Assembly (NCBI RefSeq): GCF_024053505.1
Contig: NZ_JAMXQS010000001.1
Coordinates: forward strand, 310,001-374,000
DNA length: 64,000 nt
Reading direction: 5' to 3'
Source: Mesorhizobium liriopis
GTDB lineage: Bacteria; Pseudomonadota; Alphaproteobacteria; Rhizobiales; Rhizobiaceae
Position numbers and translations under genes: made by a program. Shown one piece after another: positions 37,498 through 45,926 of this stretch. Positions within the stretch are counted from its first letter, which is position 1. Each line of letters opens with the position of its first letter. The notes below the pieces were generated by a model. The model searched no databases, was not told where the DNA came from, and was given only the letters and a program-made list of their open reading frames with translations.

Positions 37498-39019
37498 GAG
37501 CGGGCTGCTGCTCGGCGTGCGCTGGCGCGGTTTTGAGCGAAGCTTCGTTGAGCGCGAACTCACTTAGATCCTCGCGGGAAATCTCGGCCACCACATGCCC
37601 GGTATTGAAGACGAGAACCCTGTCGGCGTGGTCGATCAGTTCCATGTCCTCGGACGAGTAAAGGATCACCGCCATGCCGCCCGCGCAAAGCTCGTCGATC
37701 AGCGCGAACAGATCCTGCTTGGCGCGCACGTCGATGCCCTTGGTCGGGTCGTCCAGAAGAAGCACGGTCGGACCCGTTGCGAGGCCACGTCCCACCACGA
37801 CCTTCTGCTGGTTGCCGCCTGACAGTGTTTCGATGGCATCCGACAGCCGCCCGAATTTCAGCTTGAGCTGGTCGATCACGGGCCGGACCTGCGCGCGCAG
37901 CTTGCCGCGTTCAGCTATCGGCTTGCTGCTTTTCGACAGGATGCCGACGATCAGGTTCTCGATGATGGGCCGTCCACGCAAGGCGCCCGCGCGGCCACGA
38001 TCGCCCGAGACATAGACTAGCCCTTGCTTGAGCGCGGCCGCCGGTGTCGAGCCACCGAGCTGCTTTCCGGCGATCACGATCTCGCCGCCGCGCCGCGTGA
38101 TGCCCCCATAAAGCGCCAGCAGCGTGTCCGACTGGCCCTGGCCGTGAAGTCCGCCGAGCCCGAGAATTTCGCCTTCGCGCAATTCGAGGCTGATGCCTTG
38201 GGCCTTGCCGCCAGAAAGGCGTGCCACGGACAGCACCGGTTTTCCCGGCTGGCGATGGCTTTGCCGCGCTTCGATCATCTGCTGGAGCGCCGAGCCCACC
38301 ATCAGGTTCACCAGCTCGTCGCGGCTGGTCTCGCTCACCGGGCGACGGTCGATGAAGCGCCCGTTGCGCATGATGGTGACAGTGTCGCCGATGGCGAATA
38401 TCTCCTCCATGCGGTGCGAGATGAAGATCATCGACGTGCCCTGGTGCTTCAACGCGCGCACGAGGGCGAAAAAGTCGGCCACCTGCGCGCGGTCGAGCGA
38501 AGAGGTGGACTCGTCGAAGATGATGATCTTCGGCTCGCGCGACAGCGCCTTGATGATTTCCACGATCTGCTGCTGATCGATCGACAGATCGCCGACCAGC
38601 GTGTCCGGATCGAGATGCGCGGCAAGCTTCCCGAGCCGTCCGATCAGCATCTCGAAGCGGGCGTAACGCGCCTTGCGGTCGATGCGCCCGCCTGCCTTTC
38701 CCGGCTCCTGGCCGAGAAAGATATTGTCGACGACGCTCAGCGTCGGGACCAGGCCGGTTTCCTGATAAACGGTGGCGATGCCCGCTGCCTGCGCTTCGAG
38801 CGGCGTCCTGAAGGCGACGGATCGGCCTTCGAGCACCACCGATCCACCATCCGCCGGCACGGCGCCCGCGATGATCTTGCAAAGCGTGCTCTTGCCGCAG
38901 CCATTGCTGCCCAGGATCACATGAACTTCGCCGCGCTCGAGCCGGAGTTCCCCCCGTTCGAGCGCGACGACCGCGCCATAGCGCTTGGCCACATCGCTGG
39001 CTTCGAGAACAGCTGCCAA
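37490..39019 (-). CDS. CUT2 sugar ABC transporter ATP-binding protein (RbsA/MglA family)
   Basis: 509 residues with two fused ATP-binding domains. Domain 1: Walker A GSNGCGKST (about 37-45), a degenerate signature LSIDQQQIVEI, Walker B IIIFDESTSSLD and IFISHRMEEIF. Domain 2 (from about 255): degenerate Walker A LGGLHGQGQSDT, good signature LSGGNQQKVVVGR and Walker B VLLLDDPTKGID. This asymmetry is usual for RbsA-type proteins. Second gene of the operon, 27 bases after the binding protein gene. Confidence 0.93.
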   Translation of the reverse strand: MAAVLEASDVAKRYGAVVALERGELRLERGEVHVILGSNGCGKSTLCKIIAGAVPADGGSVVLEGRSVAFRTPLEAQAAGIATVYQETGLVPTLSVVDNIFLGQEPGKAGGRIDRKARYARFEMLIGRLGKLAAHLDPDTLVGDLSIDQQQIVEIIKALSREPKIIIFDESTSSLDRAQVADFFALVRALKHQGTSMIFISHRMEEIFAIGDTVTIMRNGRFIDRRPVSETSRDELVNLMVGSALQQMIEARQSHRQPGKPVLSVARLSGGKAQGISLELREGEILGLGGLHGQGQSDTLLALYGGITRRGGEIVIAGKQLGGSTPAAALKQGLVYVSGDRGRAGALRGRPIIENLIVGILSKSSKPIAERGKLRAQVRPVIDQLKLKFGRLSDAIETLSGGNQQKVVVGRGLATGPTVLLLDDPTKGIDVRAKQDLFALIDELCAGGMAVILYSSEDMELIDHADRVLVFNTGHVVAEISREDLSEFALNEASLKTAPAHAEQQPAHV

Positions 39020-39046
39020 GGCGCGGTCCTTACGTTTGAGCAGGAT

Positions 39047-40075
39047 TTACTGGAAGAACAGCGTCTTCAGCTCGTCCGGCGACACCGTGAAGGAAATCAC
39101 GTCCGTGTCGGGCTTGGGCTCCAGGTCCTTCACCGCCTTTTCCAGATTGGCGTTGCTCACGAGATAGGTGTCGACATAGAGCGAGTTGCCGTTCGGGCCT
39201 TTCAGGACGCCGTCCTTCAGCTTGTTGCCTTCGAGCATGAGCACGGCCACGTTGAGCGCCGTCGCCATCACGCCGGGCGGGTTGGCGGACACGGCTGCGT
39301 TCCACTTGCCGTCTACCCACTGCTTGACGAAGCTCTTGCGCAGGTCGCCGGTGGTGGGCAGGTTGGTCTTGTTGGCGGCGGAAAGTGCCTTCCACACGCC
39401 GTCGGCCTGGCCGTCCTGCGTCCAGATGCCGGCGAGGTTCGGATAGGTGGCCAGCAGCGTCTGCGTCACCTGCTGCGACTTGGCATTGTCCCAGTCGGCA
39501 TTGGCTTCGTTGACGACCTTGATATCGGGATACTTCTCGACGACGCTCTTGAAGCCCTCGACGCGAGCCTGGTTGGCAGGGTGGCCGGCGATGCCGTTGA
39601 TGGCCACGATCTCGCCTTTGCCGCCAAGCGTATCGACCAGCCACTGGGTGGAGAGCGACGCGAACTGCTTCTGGTCGATGCCGACGAAGATCGCGTCCTT
39701 GGACGTTACCTCACCATCCACCGCGAAGACCGGAATGCCGGCGGCCTTGGCCTGGGCGAAGGTCGGGTTGAAGGCGGTGGGGCTGTTGGGGTTGATGATG
39801 ATCGCATTGACGCCCTGGCCGATGAAGTTGCGAATGTCGGCGATCTGGCCGTTCACATCCACGTTCTTGCTCTGCACCACCACATTGACGGTGACGCCCT
39901 TGTCGGCCCAGGCCTTGGCGGCGGCTTCCGCCTCCTGGATCATCTGCGTGCGCCATTCGGAGCCCACCCAGCCATTGCTGAGCGCGATCGTGTAAGTTTT
40001 GTCCTGCGCATGTGCCGCGGTTGCGAGCAACGCACCGGCCAAGGCTGCAAGCCCGGCCTTCATCCAATTCTTCAT
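39047..40075 (-). CDS. Sugar ABC transporter substrate-binding protein (periplasmic binding protein, CUT2 type)
   Basis: 342 residues from ATG 40073-40075, with GGGAGGAA upstream. Residues 1-24 form a signal peptide (MKNWMKAGLAALAGALLATA). The mature protein shows the type I periplasmic binding fold: YTIALSNGWVGSEWRTQM, NAIIINPNSPTAF, AAGIPVFAVDGEV, AGIWTQDGQADG. It captures a sugar in the periplasm for the ATPase and two permeases encoded downstream. The ligand cannot be read from the sequence. Divergent from an aldose-1-epimerase-like gene. Confidence 0.9.
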   Translation of the reverse strand: MKNWMKAGLAALAGALLATAAHAQDKTYTIALSNGWVGSEWRTQMIQEAEAAAKAWADKGVTVNVVVQSKNVDVNGQIADIRNFIGQGVNAIIINPNSPTAFNPTFAQAKAAGIPVFAVDGEVTSKDAIFVGIDQKQFASLSTQWLVDTLGGKGEIVAINGIAGHPANQARVEGFKSVVEKYPDIKVVNEANADWDNAKSQQVTQTLLATYPNLAGIWTQDGQADGVWKALSAANKTNLPTTGDLRKSFVKQWVDGKWNAAVSANPPGVMATALNVAVLMLEGNKLKDGVLKGPNGNSLYVDTYLVSNANLEKAVKDLEPKPDTDVISFTVSPDELKTLFFQ

Positions 40076-40349
40076 GGTGTTCCTCCCGGTTGCTGGCCGC
40101 ACGAGGCTTCGTAGCCCATGCGGCGGGCCGTGCATCGCGAATCGCGGCCTCCTTGCCACGTTTCCCTGCATCTCCCTGGACGGAAGTCTTTGACGGTTAA
40201 AACCAGACTCGCAAGTCCTTATGCGAATTTTCCGTCAGTATTTGCCAGTAGCCAAAGCTGATCGTTCCATGGAGCGTCGCCAAGCGCCACGTTGCAAACA
40301 CGATTCGGGCGCTATGCGCCTTGAGACCGGCAGCAGTGGAGTGAGTGCG

Positions 40350-41447
40350 ATGCGTCAGGAAATGGTGACCCTCGAAGCCAGGGGCATCGCGGTTACAGTC
40401 AACCCGCGCCTCGGCATGATCGAGGAGGTCAAGGTTTCGCGTGACGGTCGCACGGTGGCGCCGCTGCACAAGGCGCCCTGGCGCAACGAGGCCAATGCGC
40501 TGCCAAAGGATGCCGCGCCGCATCTCGCGCAACTGGCCGGCGACTTCTTCTGCGCGCCCTTCGGCGATGCATCCGCAGACAACGCGCCTGCCCATGGCTG
40601 GTCCGCCAACAGCGAATGGGACCTGCTCGGCACCAAGCGCGTGGACGGCAAGACATTTGCCATGTTCAAGCTCGTGCGCCGGGTGAGGGGGGCCGAACTC
40701 ACCAAGATGATCCGCCTCGAGGACGACCATCCCTTCGTCTATCAGCGCCACGTCTTCGAGGGCGGCGAGGGGACATTGGCGGCTGCCAACCACGCGATGG
40801 TTGCGCTTCCCAATGGCGGTCATCTGCGGTTTTCGCCCAAGCGCTGGTGGGAAACGCCGGCAACCGGGCTTGAACCCGATCCCGCACGCGGCCGCTCGCA
40901 TCTGCGCTATCCGGCGCAGAGCGACGACCCGTCGCGCTTCCCCTTGGCCGATGGCCGCGAGGCCGACCTGACGCGCTATCCCTTCAGCGAGCGGCACGAG
41001 GACTTCGCGGTCGGCATCGAGGCGGAAGGCTCGAGGCTCGGCTGGTCTTCCGTCTGGCGCGAGCAGGAGGGTGATCTGTTCCTGAGCCTGCGTAATCCGA
41101 GGCAGATCCCGATGACCATGCTCTGGTTCTCGAATGGCGGTCGCGACTACGCCCCCTGGAACAGCCGGCATCACGGTGTGCTCGGCGTGGAAGAAGGCCT
41201 CAACCGCGCGCTTCTGGGCAGCTCTGCCCTTTCCGACCCGCACCCGCTCGACACCGCCGGCGTGCCCACCGGCATCGAGCTCGACCCCACCGGCATGGTC
41301 GAGATGCGGCATGTGATCGGCGTTCTGCCATGGACATGGCAGGTCGAGGCGATCGAGCCGGGTGAGGGGACGGTGCGAATCCGGACGGCGGATGGAGAAA
41401 CGAGAACCGTGCCGTGCGATGTGAGTTTTCTGGGGCTGGATGGGTGA
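40350..41447 (+). CDS. Aldose 1-epimerase-like (galactose mutarotase fold) protein
   Basis: 365 residues from ATG 40350, with GGAG at 40338-40341. The protein is beta-rich with the pattern of mutarotase-fold enzymes: LGMIEEVKVSRDGRTVAPL, GDFFCAPFGD, APAHGWSANSEWDLL (possible active-site His), AALPNGGHLRFSPKRWWETP-like middle part and DYAPWNSRHHGVLGVEEG near the end. It does not carry an obvious GalM signature, so the enzymatic role is uncertain. Placed back to back with the CUT2 sugar transporter operon, it may convert the anomers of the imported sugar. Confidence 0.6.
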   Translation: MRQEMVTLEARGIAVTVNPRLGMIEEVKVSRDGRTVAPLHKAPWRNEANALPKDAAPHLAQLAGDFFCAPFGDASADNAPAHGWSANSEWDLLGTKRVDGKTFAMFKLVRRVRGAELTKMIRLEDDHPFVYQRHVFEGGEGTLAAANHAMVALPNGGHLRFSPKRWWETPATGLEPDPARGRSHLRYPAQSDDPSRFPLADGREADLTRYPFSERHEDFAVGIEAEGSRLGWSSVWREQEGDLFLSLRNPRQIPMTMLWFSNGGRDYAPWNSRHHGVLGVEEGLNRALLGSSALSDPHPLDTAGVPTGIELDPTGMVEMRHVIGVLPWTWQVEAIEPGEGTVRIRTADGETRTVPCDVSFLGLDG

Positions 41448-41528
41448 GGTTGAGCCTCCAAACTTGATTGCGGGTGACGTCGAGCAACGGGCAGCTCTTT
41501 CACAAACACTCGGACCATCAGCCATCCG

Positions 41529-43097
41529 ATGTGGAATCCCACAACTCTCGCCCTATTTCCGCTCGTCCTGCCTCTCACCCCATCAGGTTCCATGCTCCAT
41601 CGCGGCCTGCCGTCAGCCCTTCCAGACGCCGTCCGAGCCTATATGGCGGCACTGCCTCCCGGCGATCTTGTCGCCTTCCCGCTTTCATCGCTGGACCGCT
41701 CCGGCGTCGTCGCCTGGAAAGTCTCGCTCTTCCTCCAAGATCAGTCGATGCCCGGCAACATGCCGTCCGGCTATGGCTATGGTCTCGATGACGACCAGGC
41801 CCTGATCGGTGCGTTCGGCGAATTGGCCGAGTCCATTCTCCCCACGATCCGCGCGCTGAAAGAACCGCTCCATTTCGGGTCCTACAACGACCTCAGGCAC
41901 GAGCGCGGCGCAAAGGGCGTGGCCGATCCTTTGACGCTCTGCCTGCCGGCCGGCAGCCCCGTTTCCCGCGACACGCCGCTCGCCTGGACCACGACCACGC
42001 GTCTGCGCACTGGCGAGCCGGTTCTGGTTCCCGTCGATATCGCCGGCAACGATGTGTTCGAACTACCTGACGGGTATCAGACCTTCACCACGCTCATCAC
42101 CAACGGCTTCGGCGCCGGGCCCGATTTCGATTGGGCGGTGGGCCATGGCATTCTCGAACTGCTCCAGCGCGACGGCAACGGGCTGCTTTTCCGCGCGCTC
42201 GATCAGGGCTGCGTGCTCGACTTCGAACCGGACGAGCTCGCCCCCGAAACGCGAAATCTGCTCGACCATCTCGACCGGGTCGGCATCGAAGTCCTGCCGA
42301 AATTTGCCACCGACGAGTTCGGTCTCGCGAACCTCTACGTCGTCGGCTACGACCGCGATGGTTTCGGGCCCGCGTCGCCGATCATGCTGTCTGCCTGCGG
42401 CGAGGCCTGCGATCCCGACCGGAATGTTGCGCTTCGCAAGGCCCTGCTCGAATTCTGCTCCGCGCGCGTGCGCAAGGCTTACGCGCATGGCGCGAACGGC
42501 GAGGCCGAGAAGGTTGCGCCGACCGGGTTCATCGAAGCCTGGCTCAAGGCCGCGATGCCCAGCCTCGAAGGCGGCGAAAACCGCGCGCTTGATGCGATGG
42601 TCGCCTGGGCGCAGATGACGCCTGCCGAACTCCGAAGCGAGCTCGAACCGACAGTCTTCTCGCGCCGCGCCACCAAACGGTTCGCCGAGCTTCCCGAGGC
42701 CGACTTCTCCAACACGCGCGAGCGTGGCCGCTTCGCCCGCGATCGGCTGGAAGCGGCAGGTTTCGATGTGCTCGCGCTCGATTGTGCGCCGGAGGGTTCC
42801 GGCATCGGCGTTGCCCGCGCCATCGTACCGGGGCTCGAGGTGGAAACGATGAGCTATCATCGCATCGGCGAGCGCAACACGCGCAAGCTGATCGAACGCG
42901 ACAGCCCACTGATCCGGTTCGGCGCCGAAACTGAAACGCTGCGCCCCGTCCGCCTGACCCCTGAAGCGCTCGATCGTCTCGGCGGTCGCCAGCCTCTGCT
43001 CGACACCGCCGCCGTGGACCGCGCGGTGGGGGCGCTTTATCCGCTCTATCGCGAGCCCGAGGCGCATCACGTCGCCTATGCGCTGAAGCATGAATAG
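41529..43097 (+). CDS. YcaO-domain protein, isolated
   Basis: 522 residues from ATG 41529; ATG 41592 (MLHRGLPSALPD) is an alternative start. YcaO enzymes use ATP to activate backbone amides, making azolines, thioamides or amidines in peptides or proteins. Visible family blocks: GYGYGLDDDQALIGAFGELAE with E98 and E101; TLITNGFGAGPDFDWAVG (about 188-205) followed by ILELLQRDG with E210 and Q213; ACGEACDPDRNVALRKALLE with E308 then FCSAR. The second Glu of the usual ExxER motif is Gln213. The C-terminus lacks the PxPxP ending of azoline cyclodehydratases. No E1-like partner, dehydrogenase, TfuA or precursor peptide gene is adjacent. It follows the epimerase-like gene by 81 bases. Confidence 0.8.
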   Translation: MWNPTTLALFPLVLPLTPSGSMLHRGLPSALPDAVRAYMAALPPGDLVAFPLSSLDRSGVVAWKVSLFLQDQSMPGNMPSGYGYGLDDDQALIGAFGELAESILPTIRALKEPLHFGSYNDLRHERGAKGVADPLTLCLPAGSPVSRDTPLAWTTTTRLRTGEPVLVPVDIAGNDVFELPDGYQTFTTLITNGFGAGPDFDWAVGHGILELLQRDGNGLLFRALDQGCVLDFEPDELAPETRNLLDHLDRVGIEVLPKFATDEFGLANLYVVGYDRDGFGPASPIMLSACGEACDPDRNVALRKALLEFCSARVRKAYAHGANGEAEKVAPTGFIEAWLKAAMPSLEGGENRALDAMVAWAQMTPAELRSELEPTVFSRRATKRFAELPEADFSNTRERGRFARDRLEAAGFDVLALDCAPEGSGIGVARAIVPGLEVETMSYHRIGERNTRKLIERDSPLIRFGAETETLRPVRLTPEALDRLGGRQPLLDTAAVDRAVGALYPLYREPEAHHVAYALKHE

Positions 43098-43227
43098 CTG
43101 ATCACGGCATTGCGACGAGGAAGCTGCTTGCCAGACGGACAGAACTGAAGCACCTCTTCGCTGAAGCCGCGCGGGTCAGCTTGTCGAGGCACAGAAAAGA
43201 CATCCTTCTCGCCGAGACGAAGCCACC

Positions 43228-43866
43228 GTGCCGCACTTCATTTCGCCCGAGCTTCTGCACAACCTGCTCCAGACCTATGGGCTCTGGGTGCTGTTCGGCA
43301 TCGTCATGCTCGAAAGTGCGGGCCTGCCGCTGCCCGGCGAAACCGCGCTCGTGGCGACTTCGCTCTATGCCAGCTCGACACAGAACATCGCTATCCTTGC
43401 CATCATCCTGGTTGCCGCGTCCGCCGCGATCATCGGCGACAATCTCGGCTATCTGGTCGGGCGCACGGCAGGGCTGAGGCTTGTGGAGAAGCACGGCTCC
43501 GCCATCGGGCTCACGCCGGAACGCCTGAAGGTCGGACAATATCTGTTCCGCCACCATGGGGGGAAGGTCGTGTTCTTCGGCCGGTTCATCGCACTGTTGC
43601 GTGCGCTTGCTGCCGTCCTGGCCGGCATCAACCGCATGCCCTGGCCGCATTTCCTGCTCATGAACGCGCTGGGTGGACTGACATGGGCGACGCTGCTGGG
43701 TGGCGGTGCTTATCTGCTGGGCGAGCAGGTCAAGCATTTCGCGGGCTCGGCCGCTCTGGTTCTGCTCGGCGTTGCGATCATCATCCTCGTCGCCGGCTTC
43801 ATCTTTGCGAAGCATCACGAGCGCGAACTGATCCTGCGCGCCACGGCGGACATGCCCGCCGAATAA
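43228..43866 (+). CDS. DedA family membrane protein
   Basis: 212 residues from GTG 43228. Hydrophobic protein with about five membrane segments. DedA motifs: FGIVMLESAGLPLPGETALV at the N-terminus, IIGDNLGYLVGR, and FFGRFIALLRALAAVLAG, which corresponds to the conserved Arg-rich segment. DedA proteins help recycle undecaprenyl phosphate or phospholipids across the inner membrane. Stop abuts the stop of the convergent CUT1 permease, with no base between. Confidence 0.88.
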   Translation: MPHFISPELLHNLLQTYGLWVLFGIVMLESAGLPLPGETALVATSLYASSTQNIAILAIILVAASAAIIGDNLGYLVGRTAGLRLVEKHGSAIGLTPERLKVGQYLFRHHGGKVVFFGRFIALLRALAAVLAGINRMPWPHFLLMNALGGLTWATLLGGGAYLLGEQVKHFAGSAALVLLGVAIIILVAGFIFAKHHERELILRATADMPAE

Positions 43867-44745
43867 CTACTGCCCCGTCAGCCCGCCGCCCAGGCTTCGC
43901 GCGTAAAGCCGCTGGAGCGACAGGAACAGCACTGCGACCGGCAGGATGGTAAGCAGGATCGCCGCCTGCTGCAGGCTCTGCTCCTGTTCGTTGTCGAACA
44001 CGCCGCGGATCAGGTGGATGCCGATGGGTGCGGTCTGCAACTCCGGTGATGAGCGTGTGACGGTGAGCGTCCAGACCACCTCGTTCCAGTGATAAACGAA
44101 GACGAACACGCCGAGAACGGTCAGTGCGGGCCTGAGCAGCGGCAGCGCTATGGAGCGGAAGATGCGGAACTCGCCGGCCCCATCCATGCGCGCGGCATCG
44201 AGCATTTCGTCGGGGATCGAGACCGCGAATTGCCGCATCAGGAAGATGCCGTACCATGAGATCGTGAAGGGCAGCACCAGCGCCCAATAGGTACCGAGAA
44301 GCCCGCGCCCGCCTTGACCAAGGAAATCGTTGCCACCCGCCAGCGGCCAGTAGCGCAGGATAAAGAAAAGCGGGATCACGAGCAGGAAGAACGGAAAAAG
44401 CTGCGCGCCCACCACGAAGCGCAGCATCAACGCGCGACCCCTGAACTCGTACTTCGCCAGCGCATAGCCCGCCATGGCGCTCGTCGCCAGTTGGGCCGCG
44501 GTAATCAGAACCGTCACCACCACGCTGTTGAGGATCCAGCGCGCGAGCGGATAGGCCTCGAACACCGTGACGAAGTTCTGCCATTGCGGGACGGCCGGGA
44601 AGTAGACCGGTGGCCGCGCGAGCCGCTCCGTCGGGCTGCGCAGCGCGCCGAGCGTGAGATCGACGAACGGCACCAGCATCACCAGCGCACCGAGCGCCAA
44701 GAGCCCATATTTCAGTGCGGATCGGCGGGACTGTTTCAACGCCAA
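43867..44745 (-). CDS. CUT1 sugar ABC transporter permease (MalG-like)
   Basis: 292 residues from TTG 44743-44745, picked because GGAGGG lies 8 bases upstream; TTG 44737-44739 would give the common TTGA overlap. Six hydrophobic segments. The EAA loop EMLDAARMDGAGEFRIFRSI contacts the ATPase, as in MalG. Overlaps the upstream permease by 10 bases. No ATPase follows. Confidence 0.88.
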   Translation of the reverse strand: MALKQSRRSALKYGLLALGALVMLVPFVDLTLGALRSPTERLARPPVYFPAVPQWQNFVTVFEAYPLARWILNSVVVTVLITAAQLATSAMAGYALAKYEFRGRALMLRFVVGAQLFPFFLLVIPLFFILRYWPLAGGNDFLGQGGRGLLGTYWALVLPFTISWYGIFLMRQFAVSIPDEMLDAARMDGAGEFRIFRSIALPLLRPALTVLGVFVFVYHWNEVVWTLTVTRSSPELQTAPIGIHLIRGVFDNEQEQSLQQAAILLTILPVAVLFLSLQRLYARSLGGGLTGQ

Positions 44746-45611
44746 GCGTCCAACCCTCCGCGCCGCATCACGCGAAACTGCACGAGCAGAACCGCCATCA
44801 CCACCGCCAACAGGAGATAGGCCGCGGCCGATGCCATGCCGAGCCGCAGATTTTCGAAGGCGAGGCGATAGACATGCAAGGCCGCGACATTGGTGCTGTT
44901 GGCCGGCCCGCCATCGGTCAGCACCAGCATCAGAGCGAAATAGCCGATGCCCTTCACCAGATTGGTCATCAGGACGAGCAGCATGGTCGGCCGGATCAGC
45001 GGCAGCGTGATGTGCCACAAAACCTCCCATCGGTTCGCTCCATCGAGGGATGCCGCTTCCTCGACCTCTTCATCTACCGCGTCGAGTCCGGCCGAGATCA
45101 GCATCATGTCCTGGCCGAGATGAAACCAGATGAAGACGAGAATGATCGCCGACATCGCCCAGGCGGGATCGGCCAGCCATGCGGGGCCTGCAATGCCGAT
45201 GGCCGAAAGCGTTCGGTTCACCAGCCCATAGGGGTCGGCGAGCAGGAACTGCCACACATAGGCGACGGCTACGATATTGGTCACCATCGGCAGCCAGAAG
45301 GCCGAGCGCCAAAGCGGTTTCCAGCGGCTGCGCCGAAACGCGACGGCGAGCGCCAAGGCAAGCGGCACGCCGATGATGATCGTGGCACCCACGAAGCGCG
45401 CGGTGTTCCAGAGGCTTTCGTAGAACAGCGGATCGCGGGTCAGCAGGTAGCGGTAATTCGCGATGCCCACGAAGCGCGGTGCTTTCAGTGAGTCCCACAC
45501 GGCGAAACTCAGGGCCAAGGAAACGAGCAGGGGCACCACGAAGAAGACCGTGCCCAAAACGATGGAGGGCGCGAGAAACAGATAAGGCGCCAGCCGGCGC
45601 TCTCTCGTCAT
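44736..45611 (-). CDS. CUT1 sugar ABC transporter permease (MalF-like)
   Basis: 291 residues from ATG 45609-45611 (MTRERRLAPYLFLAPSI). The N-terminus RRLAPYLFLAPSIVLGTVFF is the common MalF/UgpA start, and the EAA loop reads EEVEEAASLDGANRWEVLWH. Six membrane segments. A binding protein gene would be expected directly upstream, but the next gene there is divergent (capD-like), with 315 bases of non-coding sequence between. Confidence 0.88.
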   Translation of the reverse strand: MTRERRLAPYLFLAPSIVLGTVFFVVPLLVSLALSFAVWDSLKAPRFVGIANYRYLLTRDPLFYESLWNTARFVGATIIIGVPLALALAVAFRRSRWKPLWRSAFWLPMVTNIVAVAYVWQFLLADPYGLVNRTLSAIGIAGPAWLADPAWAMSAIILVFIWFHLGQDMMLISAGLDAVDEEVEEAASLDGANRWEVLWHITLPLIRPTMLLVLMTNLVKGIGYFALMLVLTDGGPANSTNVAALHVYRLAFENLRLGMASAAAYLLLAVVMAVLLVQFRVMRRGGLDAWR

Positions 45612-45926
45612 GCGGTCCAAGCTCGGTGGCGAGCAGAAAAACGGAGCAAGAACCGACCTCGAACTTCCACGGGCAAAAGAATATGGACTGCGACCGGAAA
45701 GCGTCCAGTGAGCGCCGCTAACCCCGCACATACAGTGTGACCGTTGGCTCACATGCAGCATAAAAGATGAGGTGGCTACGAGGGTTAGGCCAGCAAGTCT
45801 TGCTCCCAACATTTGTTGGTTGTAGTCAAAGCCGATACTTGCACCCTGATGCAGGTGGAAGGGGCCGAGAGCGTCCTTGATGCAGCCAGGTGACAATCCG
45901 AAGCCGGCTAAGGCGGAGAAATCGAT
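45612..45926. promoter_or_regulatory. Divergent intergenic region with two dyads
   Basis: 315 bases between the divergent CUT1 permease and 4,6-dehydratase genes with no supportable ORF. Two dyad symmetries stand out: TGTGA-N8-TCACA at 45736-45753 (a CRP-like arrangement but with 8 rather than 6 central bases) and CCAACA-TT-TGTTGG at 45806-45819. Either may be an operator for the sugar transporter. AAGGCGGAG at 45910-45918 is the ribosome site of the capD-like gene. Confidence 0.35.

Noticed and set aside
40190-40222. TTGACG ... CTTAT as a promoter in the transporter/epimerase intergenic region
   Set aside because: Spacer would be 22 bases and the -10 box is poor.
43102-43203. Short minus-strand frame beside the YcaO gene, rich in Ser and Cys, as a possible precursor peptide
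   Set aside because: About 33 codons, no ribosome site, no leader/core division or conserved motif, and it is only the tail of a frame antisense to the DedA gene.
45736-45753. Canonical CRP site
   Set aside because: Half sites match TGTGA/TCACA but the centre is 8 bases, not 6; kept only as a dyad.
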